The position numbers were made by a program, and so were the translations under genes. From contig JAHFFU010000029.1 of the NCBI GenBank assembly GCA_023247835.1, forward strand, positions 1-8,493: a stretch of DNA of 8,493 nucleotides. The letters are read 5' to 3'. The stretch is from Candidatus Bathyarchaeota archaeon (GTDB lineage Archaea; Thermoproteota; Bathyarchaeia; 40CM-2-53-6; FEN-987). Shown piece after piece: positions 1 through 6,373 of the stretch (within the stretch, counting starts at the first letter, position 1; each line of letters begins with the position of its first letter). The notes under the pieces were generated by a model. It saw only the letters and a list, made by a program, of their open reading frames with translations. It was not told where the DNA came from and did not search any database.

Positions 1-1
1 G

Positions 2-1072
2 AACCACCAAAAAGACTACAACATCGTAGTTGTCCAAACCGAAGACGAGATCTCAGCGGTGCTAATGGCAACGGGCGCTGCCCATGCAGGTGTTCGTGCC
101 GCAACCTCCACTTCAGGTCCTGGTTTCTCACTTATGGCTGAGGGTCTGGGATGGGCTGGCCACACAGAGGCGCCAGGGCCGGTCGTAATCCTCTACCAGC
201 GTACTGGCCCGTCAACGGGTCTTCCAACTAGGACGGAGCAAGGAGACCTCCAGTTCGTGTTACACGCCGGCCACGGAGAGTTCCCAAGAATGGTTATCGC
301 GCCCGGGGACGTGGCCGAATGCTTCCAAGACACCTTTGACGCCTTCAATTACGCTGAGAAGTTCCAAATGCCAGTCATAGTAGTGGCCGACAAGTTTCTG
401 GCCTCAAGCTACCGCACCGCCCCAGTCTTCGATACCAAAGATCTGAAAATCGACCGGGGCGAAATACTCACTGAATCGGATCTGGCTGCCAAGGGAATCT
501 ACAAGAGGTATGAGTTCACACCACTTGGCGTTTCACCACGGGCTATTCCCGGAACACGCGGAGGAATATTTCGCACAACCGGCGATGAGCATGATGAATT
601 AGGCCACATTACAGAGAATTCAGAGAATCGCATCAAGATGATGCAGAAACGTATGCGCAAGCTTCAGCTGGCTGCAGAGTTAATCCCTAACGAGAAGCAA
701 GTCGGCTTCTTCGGCCCCGAGCAGGCGGACATAACCCTCGTGGGCTGGGGGTCAACGAAAGGCGCAATCCTCGACGGAATGCAAGACCTTGAGGCAGACG
801 CAATCAGATGCAACTTCCTCCAAGTCAGATGCATGAGCCCCTTCCCGACTGAACTCGTGACGAAATATCTTTCGAAGGCTAAGAGGAAGGTGCTCATTGA
901 GAACAATTACAGCGGACAATTGGGCGCCTTGATTCGGGAAAATACAGGCATAGCTATGGATTACAAGGTCCTTAAGTACAATGGCAGACCGTTCTCGCAG
1001 AACGAAGTGTATGAAGGAGTCAAAGAGGCAATAAAGAACGGTGTGAAAGAGGTAGTGATGGCACATGCTTGA
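2..1072 (+). CDS. korA: 2-oxoacid:ferredoxin oxidoreductase, alpha subunit (3' part, cut by window start)
   Basis: Alpha subunit of a thiamine-diphosphate (TPP) enzyme that oxidatively decarboxylates 2-oxoacids to acyl-CoA and reduces ferredoxin in the cytoplasm. The frame is open from base 2 with no stop, so 356 C-terminal residues are visible and the N-terminal part, including the usual YPITP-type loop and any fused gamma domain, lies outside. The GTG at 59 is internal, because family sequence (VVVQTEDEISAV) continues upstream of it. Visible are the TPP pyrimidine-side region (TSTSGPGFSLMAEGLGWAG, then RTGPSTGLPTRTEQGD), a FPRMVIAPGD stretch, and a C-terminal transketolase-like domain (ITLVGWGSTKGA, CMSPFP, VLIENNYSGQL). 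The next gene is the matching beta subunit, and the 8-bp overlap implies co-translation. Substrate choice (2-oxoglutarate, pyruvate or broad) cannot be read from this fragment, so the symbol is provisional. Confidence 0.93.
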   Translation, partial: NHQKDYNIVVVQTEDEISAVLMATGAAHAGVRAATSTSGPGFSLMAEGLGWAGHTEAPGPVVILYQRTGPSTGLPTRTEQGDLQFVLHAGHGEFPRMVIAPGDVAECFQDTFDAFNYAEKFQMPVIVVADKFLASSYRTAPVFDTKDLKIDRGEILTESDLAAKGIYKRYEFTPLGVSPRAIPGTRGGIFRTTGDEHDELGHITENSENRIKMMQKRMRKLQLAAELIPNEKQVGFFGPEQADITLVGWGSTKGAILDGMQDLEADAIRCNFLQVRCMSPFPTELVTKYLSKAKRKVLIENNYSGQLGALIRENTGIAMDYKVLKYNGRPFSQNEVYEGVKEAIKNGVKEVVMAHA

Positions 1073-1994
1073 AATGAAAGACTACAGAACTAAGGTGCAT
1101 AACGACTGGTGCCCCGGCTGCGGCGACTTCGGCATCTTGAACGCAGTGCAGATGGCGCTGTTCGAACTCAAACTGGAGCCGCATGACGTTGCGATATTCT
1201 CAGGGATAGGTTGTTCGGGTAAAACACCGCACTTCGTGAACACGTACGGCTTCCACACGCTACACGGGCGAGTTCTCCCGATAGCAACGGGAGCCAAGCT
1301 TGCGAACACGGCGCTAACCGTCGTAGCAGTCGGCGGAGATGGGGACGGTTATGGGATAGGCGCAGGCCACTTTGTTAACACAGGCAGGCGAAACCTTGAC
1401 TTCACCTATGTTGTATATGACAACCAAGTGTACGGGTTAACGAAGGGCCAGGCCTCACCGACTTTACCTAAAGGGCTGAGAACGAAGTCTATGCCAGCCC
1501 CTACAATCGTTGAAGGCATAAACCCACTGGCTACGGCTATCAGCGCCGGCTACACTTTCGTAGCAAGAAGCTACTCGCTTGATGTCAGACACCTGAAGGA
1601 GATTCTGAAGGCAGCTGTCCTTCACCGAGGTAGCGCTTTGGTTGACGTGCTGCAGACCTGCCCCACGTACAATGACATAAACACTAAGGAATGGTACGCG
1701 GGCGCTGACCTGACAACTAAGGCGCCAAGGCTATACAAGCTAGAGGAAACCGGCTACGACGGAAACGTAAAGGACCCCGCCGACCCGAACGAAGTGAACC
1801 AGAAGAAAGGCCAAGCAATAATTCGATCCTTTGAGTGGGGCGAGAAGATACCAATCGGAGTGTTCTACAGAATACAAGAGCCAACCTACGAGGAGATGAT
1901 AGCAGATAGGATGCCCTCATACAAAGAAGTCCCGCTGACTAAGCAGGACCTATACAACAGGGACGTTACCCCGCTCTTCGAAGCCCTAACGTAG
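1065..1994 (+). CDS. korB: 2-oxoacid:ferredoxin oxidoreductase, beta subunit
   Basis: Beta subunit of the two-subunit archaeal oxidoreductase. It carries the TPP diphosphate site and the single [4Fe-4S] cluster that passes electrons to ferredoxin. The 309 residues are normal family length. Four cysteines sit where cluster ligands are expected: Cys16 and Cys19 in WCPGCGDFGI, Cys50 in GIGCSGKTPHF, and Cys199 in QTCPTYND. The TPP/Mg motif GGDGDGYGIGAGHF is at about 90-103, followed by YDNQVYGLTKGQASPT at 118-133. The ATG at 1065 overlaps the alpha stop region and has a Shine-Dalgarno-like GAGGT at 1049-1053. An in-frame ATG at 1074 (Met4) is possible but leaves poorer spacing. The subunit pair seems complete without separate gamma or delta genes nearby, which fits the archaeal alpha-beta type. 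Confidence 0.95.
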   Translation: MLEMKDYRTKVHNDWCPGCGDFGILNAVQMALFELKLEPHDVAIFSGIGCSGKTPHFVNTYGFHTLHGRVLPIATGAKLANTALTVVAVGGDGDGYGIGAGHFVNTGRRNLDFTYVVYDNQVYGLTKGQASPTLPKGLRTKSMPAPTIVEGINPLATAISAGYTFVARSYSLDVRHLKEILKAAVLHRGSALVDVLQTCPTYNDINTKEWYAGADLTTKAPRLYKLEETGYDGNVKDPADPNEVNQKKGQAIIRSFEWGEKIPIGVFYRIQEPTYEEMIADRMPSYKEVPLTKQDLYNRDVTPLFEALT

Positions 1995-2000
1995 GGTACT

Positions 2001-2020
2001 CTTACTTTTTCTTCTCTTTT
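2001..2020 (+). terminator. T-rich tract, probable archaeal terminator for korAB
   Basis: Starting 7 bases after the korB stop, the plus strand is almost all pyrimidine with runs of five and four T. Archaeal RNA polymerase can terminate at such tracts without a hairpin. The same bases, read on the minus strand, encode the lysine-rich tail (KEKKK) and stop of the convergent lyase gene, so coding constraint is an alternative explanation for the tract. Confidence 0.5.
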
Positions 2021-3417
2021 CCGTGGACCCCTGGCGTCGTCATAGCGTAAGGGTCCAGAATTTCATCCAGCTGTTTGGCAGAGAGTAGGCCCTTCTCCAG
2101 CACGACATCACGCAAAGGGACTCCACGCGCCAGCGCTTCCTTGGCAACCTCAGCCGCCTTCTCGTACCCGATGAAAGGATTCAGGGCAAGTGCTATGCCC
2201 GCGCTCTTTTCAAGCAAAGCTTTACTCCTCTCTTCGTTTGCCTTAATGCCCTTCACAAGCCTCTCAGTGAAGGTCTTCACTGCATTTGTTAGAATCATTA
2301 GTGATTGGGTTAGGTCATACGCGATTACGGGCATCATCACATTCAGTTCGAATTGGCCGGCTTGAGCAGCCATCATCACGGTCACGTCATTCCCAATGAC
2401 TTCAAAGCAAACCATATTCAGCATCTCCGCCATCACAGGATTCACTTTGCCCGGCATTATCGAAGAACCTGGTTGAACCGCTGGGAGAATGATTTCGCCA
2501 ATTCCAGTCACGGGACCAGAACTCATCAGGCGAAAGTCGTTGGCAATCTTTGTTAGGTCAACGCTCAAGGCACGGAGCGCACCGGAGAGCTCAACGAAGT
2601 CGGACATCGACTGCATTAGAGCTGCATAGTTGCGCGCCACCCTGAACCTGAAACCCGTGTATCTACTGAGATTCTCTACCGCGAGCTGCACATATTTCGT
2701 TTCCGCATTCAGCCCTGTCCCGACGGCAGTTCCTCCCAGGTTCAGCTCCAAGATCTTTTCCATTGCATTCTCGAGCCTCTTTGTGTCATCTGCGATCATG
2801 TTAGAATAGGCGGCGAATTCTTGGCCCAGTCTTATGGCGGAGGCGTCCTGCAGGTGAGTGCGGCCGGATTTTACGATGTGATCAAATTCCTTAGCCTTCG
2901 CGTCCAGAGCCTCCTTGAGGTCGTCGAGGGTGTCCTTGAGCGGTTTGCCAAGCATCAAGCACGCCACTCTGATGAATGTTGGATATGCATCATTCGTCGA
3001 CTGACTCATATTCACATGGTCGTGAGGACTCACTAACTTGTATTCACCCTTCCGCCCGCCAAGAATTTCAATAGCTCTGTTCGCGAGCACCTCGTTGGCG
3101 TTCATGTTATGCGAGGTCCCGGCTCCAGCTTGAAAGACATCAACGACAAACTGGTTGGTTAGTTTTCCACCAAGAACCTCGTCAGCAGCCGCAATTATGG
3201 CCTCCCCTACTCTCTTGTCAAGAAGGCGTAAAGCTAGATTAGCTTCGGCAGCGGCCTTCTTAACCAAAACAGTAGCCCTGATGAAATCCGTGACTGGCTT
3301 CAGTCCGCTGATCGGAAAGTTCTCGACTGCCCTAGCTGTTTCCGGACCATAGTACGCATCCTTCGGGACTTCGATAGTTCCCAGGGAATCCTTTTCGATT
3401 CTGGTTTCCTTAGACAT
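2002..3417 (-). CDS. aspA: Aspartate ammonia-lyase (aspartase/class II fumarase superfamily)
   Basis: A 471-residue cytoplasmic lyase, normally a homotetramer, predicted to convert L-aspartate to fumarate and ammonia. Superfamily motifs, numbered from the chosen Met: GAGTSHNMNANEV at 98-110 (Thr101), Ser140-Thr141-Asn142 in SQSTNDAYPT, SGRTHLQDA at 184-192 (Thr187, His188), and the catalytic loop GSSIMPGKVNP at 317-327 (Ser318, Lys324, Asn326). STN with DAYPT, AGAGTS rather than TGSGT, and the ending LDPYAMTTPG resemble aspartases from memory; fumarases typically have SSN. Fumarate hydratase is the main alternative, and archaeal members are often annotated that way. The frame extends upstream to 3489, but the ATG at 3417 is preferred: family homology starts there (TRIEKDSLGTIEVP), a GGAAG lies 10 nt upstream, and a TATA candidate falls inside the longer version. 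It is transcribed divergently from the amino acid permease. Confidence 0.9.
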   Translation of the reverse strand: MSKETRIEKDSLGTIEVPKDAYYGPETARAVENFPISGLKPVTDFIRATVLVKKAAAEANLALRLLDKRVGEAIIAAADEVLGGKLTNQFVVDVFQAGAGTSHNMNANEVLANRAIEILGGRKGEYKLVSPHDHVNMSQSTNDAYPTFIRVACLMLGKPLKDTLDDLKEALDAKAKEFDHIVKSGRTHLQDASAIRLGQEFAAYSNMIADDTKRLENAMEKILELNLGGTAVGTGLNAETKYVQLAVENLSRYTGFRFRVARNYAALMQSMSDFVELSGALRALSVDLTKIANDFRLMSSGPVTGIGEIILPAVQPGSSIMPGKVNPVMAEMLNMVCFEVIGNDVTVMMAAQAGQFELNVMMPVIAYDLTQSLMILTNAVKTFTERLVKGIKANEERSKALLEKSAGIALALNPFIGYEKAAEVAKEALARGVPLRDVVLEKGLLSAKQLDEILDPYAMTTPGVHGKEKKK

Positions 3418-3456
3418 CGACTGGGTACTTCCGTCGTGCGCGGCTTGCCGGCTCGG

Positions 3457-3464
3457 AAATAAAA
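3457..3464 (-). promoter_or_regulatory. Candidate TATA box for the aspartase gene
   Basis: On the minus strand this reads TTTTATTT, centred about 43 nt before the chosen ATG at 3417. With the usual archaeal spacing of about 26 nt from TATA to transcription start, the message would begin near 3434 and carry a short leader of about 17 nt that holds the GGAAG ribosome-binding candidate. The position supports the shorter start of the lyase. Recognised by eye only. Confidence 0.45.
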
Positions 3465-3504
3465 GGCCTTGGCCTAACTGTCTGAACACCTTAAAACCAA
3501 GGCC
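3465..3504. repeat. Inverted repeat in the divergent aspA/permease promoter
   Basis: GGCCTTGG at 3465-3472 and CCAAGGCC at 3497-3504 form a perfect 8-bp inverted repeat with a 24-nt spacer. The left arm directly abuts the aspartase TATA candidate on its upstream side, where TFB would bind. The right arm directly follows the permease TATA candidate. A regulator bound to both arms could control both genes. An 8-bp match in a region this size can also arise by chance, so the operator role is a suggestion. Confidence 0.35.
3491..3496 (+). promoter_or_regulatory. Candidate TATA box for the permease operon
   Basis: TTAAAA lies in the divergent intergenic region. Archaeal spacing would place transcription start near 3519-3521 and give a leader of about 45 nt before the TTG start at 3565. 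A purine-rich AAAGGAG at 3536-3542 lies in that leader but is 22 nt from the TTG, further than is optimal. No better TATA candidate is visible between the two genes on the plus strand. Confidence 0.4.
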
Positions 3505-3564
3505 AGCTTATCGAGAATCGATGCCGCAAGCTATGAAAGGAGAGCATCAAGGCGCCCTGAGAAC

Positions 3565-5490
3565 TTGGCAAAACAGACTGAAGAGCAGACGTTACGGCGA
3601 GAGGTTGGATGGTACGGATCATTTGCTATGGGTTACGCTGATGTTGGCGCCGACATATTCGTTGCAATCGGGCTCGTAGCTCTCTTCGCGGGTGGCGCCT
3701 CACCGCTTGCGTTCCTCATCGCTTCTCTCACTTACGTCGCGACTGGGCTGGCGTACTCGGAACTAGCCACGACCTATCCGTATGCAGGTGGGGCTCAAGT
3801 CTATGCAATGAAAGCGTTCAACGACTTGGCGGGGTTTGTTGCAGGTTGGGCCGTAATGTTGGACTACACAGTCGACATGGCTCTTTTCTCTCTGGCGTCT
3901 GCCGGTTATCTGAGCTTCTTCATCCCATCGATTAAGACAGGCCATTTCATTTTCAACGTTCTGGGATTCCGCATCACCATACCGCACTTGGGTCTGATTG
4001 CGGGGGTATTGGTAGTGTTCCTGCTCGCGGTGAACATCATAGGGATCAGAGAATCGTCATTTTTCAACGAGATCCTAGTCTCGTTCGGCTTAATCGTCGA
4101 AGCCGTTATCCTTGTCTTCGGCCTCCTGCTCGCATTCAGCCTCGCGCGTTTTCTTGGTCAGTTCACAGTGATCGGCTCACCCGTCCCCCAGGCAAACATC
4201 GCTTATTCCCTCCCAAGCCTGGGGGTTCAGGATCAGAACTTCATCTATGGGCTCACAATAGCGATGACATCCTTTATCGGCATAGAATCTATCGCGCAAG
4301 CAGCGGAAGAGACTAAACGCCCCGACCGTTGGATCCCCAGAGCAAACAAACTTTCGATAATTTCAGTAGTTATCTTCGCAGTCGGGCTATCTGCCATCAG
4401 CATGGGAATAATAGGCTGGCAGGACCTCGCGGCAGCGCGAAATGATCCAATAAGGGCGATCGCAGCTCACATCCCAGTCTTAGGCCCCTATCTCGCGCCC
4501 ATCGTTGCTGCGACAGGATTCGCCATATGTTATGTTTCTACAAACACCGGCGTAATTGGTGTTTCGCGAATAGTGTACTCCATGGGAAGATTCGACCTGC
4601 TTCCGCGGTGGTTTTACAAACTTCATCCAAGGTTCAAGACCCCGATTAGAACGATAATTGTTTTTGGACTGATCGGAACTGCGCTCGCTCTAGTTGGCGA
4701 GCTCACATTTGTTGCGGACCTCTACAACTATGGAGCACTTCTATCGTACATTCTGGTCAACGTTTCCCTCATCGTTCTACGCAACAAGGAAGCTGGTGAC
4801 TTTCGCTCGTGGAAGGTGCCGGGAACGCTCACGTTGCGATTCGGCGAACGCACCATCTTCGTCCCAATTATCAGCGTGATTGGCTCCATATCATGCGCAA
4901 TCTTGTGGAGCTTAATTCTCATCTTTCATGAAGGCGGCCGGATTCTCGGAACTGCCTGGGTTCTCGTGGGGATAATAGGGTTTGTCGCGCTTCGCAGAAT
5001 GAAGCACATGCCAATACTCACCTCCGAGACCGGAAAACGCATACTGCCTGGCGGTTACGTGATGAATGCAGTAGCACTAGTCAGAACCCCAGCAGACGAA
5101 GAGACAGTAGTATCCGCGATCAGCGAGGCGCTGGACACCAGATTTCACATAACTCTTCTTAACATCGTAGACCCAGCCGATTTGGGATTAAACATCGATG
5201 AGTTGAGAGGGTACACACAGATCAACGAATACAAGAACAACTCAGTTAAGGAACTTCAAGCAGTTTCCCGCAGGTTACGCTCCAAGGGTTACGAAGCATC
5301 TCCCAAGGTAGAAATTGGTTCTTTCGAGGAGATTATTGATCGGGAGGCTGCAGCCGACAGGAATGATGTTGTGGTTCTCATAAGACGCAAGGCGCTCAAA
5401 GGGCACATTGAGAATGAACGGGAGGACTCCGCAGTGGCGGTGTTATCTAAATACCCTGGCAAGATAATGATAGTCAGGAGGAGAAAGTAA
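3565..5490 (+). CDS. APC-family amino acid permease with C-terminal Usp-like domain
   Basis: A 641-residue membrane transporter of the amino acid-polyamine-organocation superfamily, predicted to import an amino acid or related compound with an ion. About 12 hydrophobic segments span residues 20-477. Helix 1 holds the family-type break GYADVGAD (23-30). After helix 6 comes the hallmark FIGIESIAQAAEETKRPDRW (237-256), followed by IPRA. Residues about 495-641 are soluble and alternate strand and helix like a universal stress protein (VMNAVALVRTPADEE, ITLLNIVDPADL, NDVVVLIRR, GKIMIVRRR), so a cytoplasmic regulatory domain is fused to the carrier. No Gly-rich nucleotide-binding motif is visible in that domain. 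The start is TTG: stops at 3460 and 3472 close the frame upstream and no ATG or GTG lies between. The TTG precedes the conserved LRREVGWYGSF region. The substrate cannot be named. The next gene overlaps the stop by 1 bp. Confidence 0.9.
   Translation: MAKQTEEQTLRREVGWYGSFAMGYADVGADIFVAIGLVALFAGGASPLAFLIASLTYVATGLAYSELATTYPYAGGAQVYAMKAFNDLAGFVAGWAVMLDYTVDMALFSLASAGYLSFFIPSIKTGHFIFNVLGFRITIPHLGLIAGVLVVFLLAVNIIGIRESSFFNEILVSFGLIVEAVILVFGLLLAFSLARFLGQFTVIGSPVPQANIAYSLPSLGVQDQNFIYGLTIAMTSFIGIESIAQAAEETKRPDRWIPRANKLSIISVVIFAVGLSAISMGIIGWQDLAAARNDPIRAIAAHIPVLGPYLAPIVAATGFAICYVSTNTGVIGVSRIVYSMGRFDLLPRWFYKLHPRFKTPIRTIIVFGLIGTALALVGELTFVADLYNYGALLSYILVNVSLIVLRNKEAGDFRSWKVPGTLTLRFGERTIFVPIISVIGSISCAILWSLILIFHEGGRILGTAWVLVGIIGFVALRRMKHMPILTSETGKRILPGGYVMNAVALVRTPADEETVVSAISEALDTRFHITLLNIVDPADLGLNIDELRGYTQINEYKNNSVKELQAVSRRLRSKGYEASPKVEIGSFEEIIDREAAADRNDVVVLIRRKALKGHIENEREDSAVAVLSKYPGKIMIVRRRK
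5476..5483 (+). promoter_or_regulatory. Strong ribosome-binding site for the RAM-domain gene
   Basis: AGGAGGAG lies within the last permease codons, 6 nt before the ATG at 5490. It is the best Shine-Dalgarno match in the window. It fixes the start of the small downstream protein and suggests that gene is translated efficiently on its own, possibly in excess of the permease. Confidence 0.75.
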
Positions 5491-5762
5491 TGGTGGGGGG
5501 AGTTCTCGTCATTCTAGATGTGAATGTAAAGTCGCAGGAACTGGAAAGAGTGGCGCAAGCGCTGCAGAAGCTACCGCAGGTGGCAGATCTCTATGAAGTT
5601 ACAGGCGAATATGATTTGGTCGCGCTGATCGAAACTGATTCTATCATGGCTTTCAGAAATCTTCTGAAGGACAAGGTATTGTCCATCAAGGGAATTAGCG
5701 GCACCAACACATTAGTGATCATTCACACGCATAAGAGAACCGGGAAGACGGTCGCTGAATAG
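5490..5762 (+). CDS. Stand-alone Lrp/AsnC ligand-binding (RAM) domain protein
   Basis: A 90-residue cytoplasmic protein made only of the ligand-binding fold that normally follows the DNA-binding domain in Lrp/AsnC regulators. The sequence gives the expected beta-alpha-beta-beta-alpha-beta order: GVLVILDVNVK, helix ELERVAQALQKLP, VADLYEVTGEYDLVALIET, helix SIMAFRNLLKDKVL, then the family-type ending IKGISGTNTLVIIHTHK. There is no helix-turn-helix and no room for one, so it cannot be a classical repressor. Such proteins are known to form dimers and larger rings and can bind amino acids. Its ATG overlaps the permease TAA by one base and has a strong ribosome-binding site. Plausible roles, by inference, are sensing the transported amino acid, modulating the permease, or assembling with a full-length Lrp protein encoded elsewhere. 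Confidence 0.88.
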   Translation: MVGGVLVILDVNVKSQELERVAQALQKLPQVADLYEVTGEYDLVALIETDSIMAFRNLLKDKVLSIKGISGTNTLVIIHTHKRTGKTVAE

Positions 5763-6253
5763 CCACGAAACGTAAGAAACCCGTCGCCCCTGCGTCGGCG
5801 AGGATACTCATTCCAGTGGGCGAGTTCGTGAGCAGGCAACTAATAATGCAAGCATTGCACGTTTTGTCCGCGTTCAAGAAACCAAACATCGTTCTGTTCC
5901 ACGTCATCGAAGTACCCAGCAGAACGGCAACACTAGAAACAGAACCATATCAGGAGGAGATCAAACGTGCGGAAAACAGGCTTAGCGACCTATCCCAGTG
6001 GCTGACGGACCAAGGTTTGAGTGTGCAAGTGAAAGTTGCGGTAGCACGCAATACTGCAGATGGTATAGTCGAGGAGACAGAGAGCGACGGTTATCTGATC
6101 GTTTTCTTGATGAAACGTAGGGCTAAGCGCGGGTGGCGTCGGTTCTTCACTCGGAGCGTGAGTCAGAGGGTTGTGCGCGCCGCTGACTGTTTAGTGTTGA
6201 CCGCTCCTATGGAGCAGCTCTCGCCTAGGCGCAGGGCTCCTAGCAAACACTAA
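5759..6253 (+). CDS. Usp-like protein with degenerate ATP site and non-canonical start
   Basis: A small universal stress protein-like alpha/beta protein: 164 residues from 5759, or 145 from the first standard start, GTG at 5816. The fold's first strand (ARILIPVGE) is encoded from about 5798, upstream of that GTG, so the GTG would remove it. The frame opens after a TGA at 5756-5758 and contains no ATG, GTG or TTG before 5816. ATA at 5759, overlapping the previous TAG stop, is the likeliest initiation codon and would give a basic leader (ATKRKKPVAPAS). Later elements are IVLFHVIEVP, helix EEIKRAENRLSDL, VQVKVAVARN, DGYLIVFLM and SVSQRVVRAADCLVL. The usual G-x2-G-x9-G(S/T) motif aligns without gaps to 6110-6166, but its three glycines are Lys, Ala and Arg, so ATP binding is unlikely. 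It is the third gene of the permease cassette. Function unknown. Confidence 0.78.
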   Translation: MATKRKKPVAPASARILIPVGEFVSRQLIMQALHVLSAFKKPNIVLFHVIEVPSRTATLETEPYQEEIKRAENRLSDLSQWLTDQGLSVQVKVAVARNTADGIVEETESDGYLIVFLMKRRAKRGWRRFFTRSVSQRVVRAADCLVLTAPMEQLSPRRRAPSKH

Positions 6254-6334
6254 ATACAATGAAACTAATGTTCGGAAGCTATCCGTTGAGGCTGCGAGTA
6301 TGAAACTCTGCGGTGTTTTGGTTCCAGACGCCTG

Positions 6335-6350
6335 AGCGAATTATTTCGCT
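6335..6350. promoter_or_regulatory. Palindrome over a candidate TATA element upstream of proS
   Basis: AGCGAA-TTAT-TTCGCT is a perfect 6-bp inverted repeat with a 4-nt centre. Its centre belongs to TTATTT (6341-6346), a TATA candidate whose spacing predicts transcription start near 6370 and a short leader ending at the GTG at 6389. It could be an operator covering the promoter, or a small hairpin at the end of the upstream Usp transcript. The rest of the 135-nt gap from 6254 to 6388 shows no gene or tRNA. Confidence 0.35.
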
Positions 6351-6373
6351 AGTCGACATGCTTTTCGTTTTCA

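Noticed and set aside
752..1066. 104-codon minus-strand frame inside the alpha gene
   Set aside because: It lies opposite a well-conserved coding region, shows no recognisable domain and has no promoter or ribosome-binding site, so it is a shadow frame. The other antisense frames within korB, the permease and proS were rejected on the same grounds.
59..1072. GTG at 59 as the start of the oxidoreductase alpha gene
   Set aside because: The frame is open to the window start and family sequence precedes the GTG; an alpha subunit starting there would lack its N-terminal TPP-binding part.
3418..3489. Upstream extension of the lyase to an ATG at 3489
   Set aside because: The extra 24 residues do not look like the family, and the extension would place the TATA candidate and half of the intergenic inverted repeat inside the gene.
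5490..6253. RAM and Usp genes as one frameshifted fusion
   Set aside because: The RAM protein ends cleanly after its last strand with its own stop, and no slippery heptamer is visible before the TAG. Two genes with stop-start overlap explain the sequence more simply.
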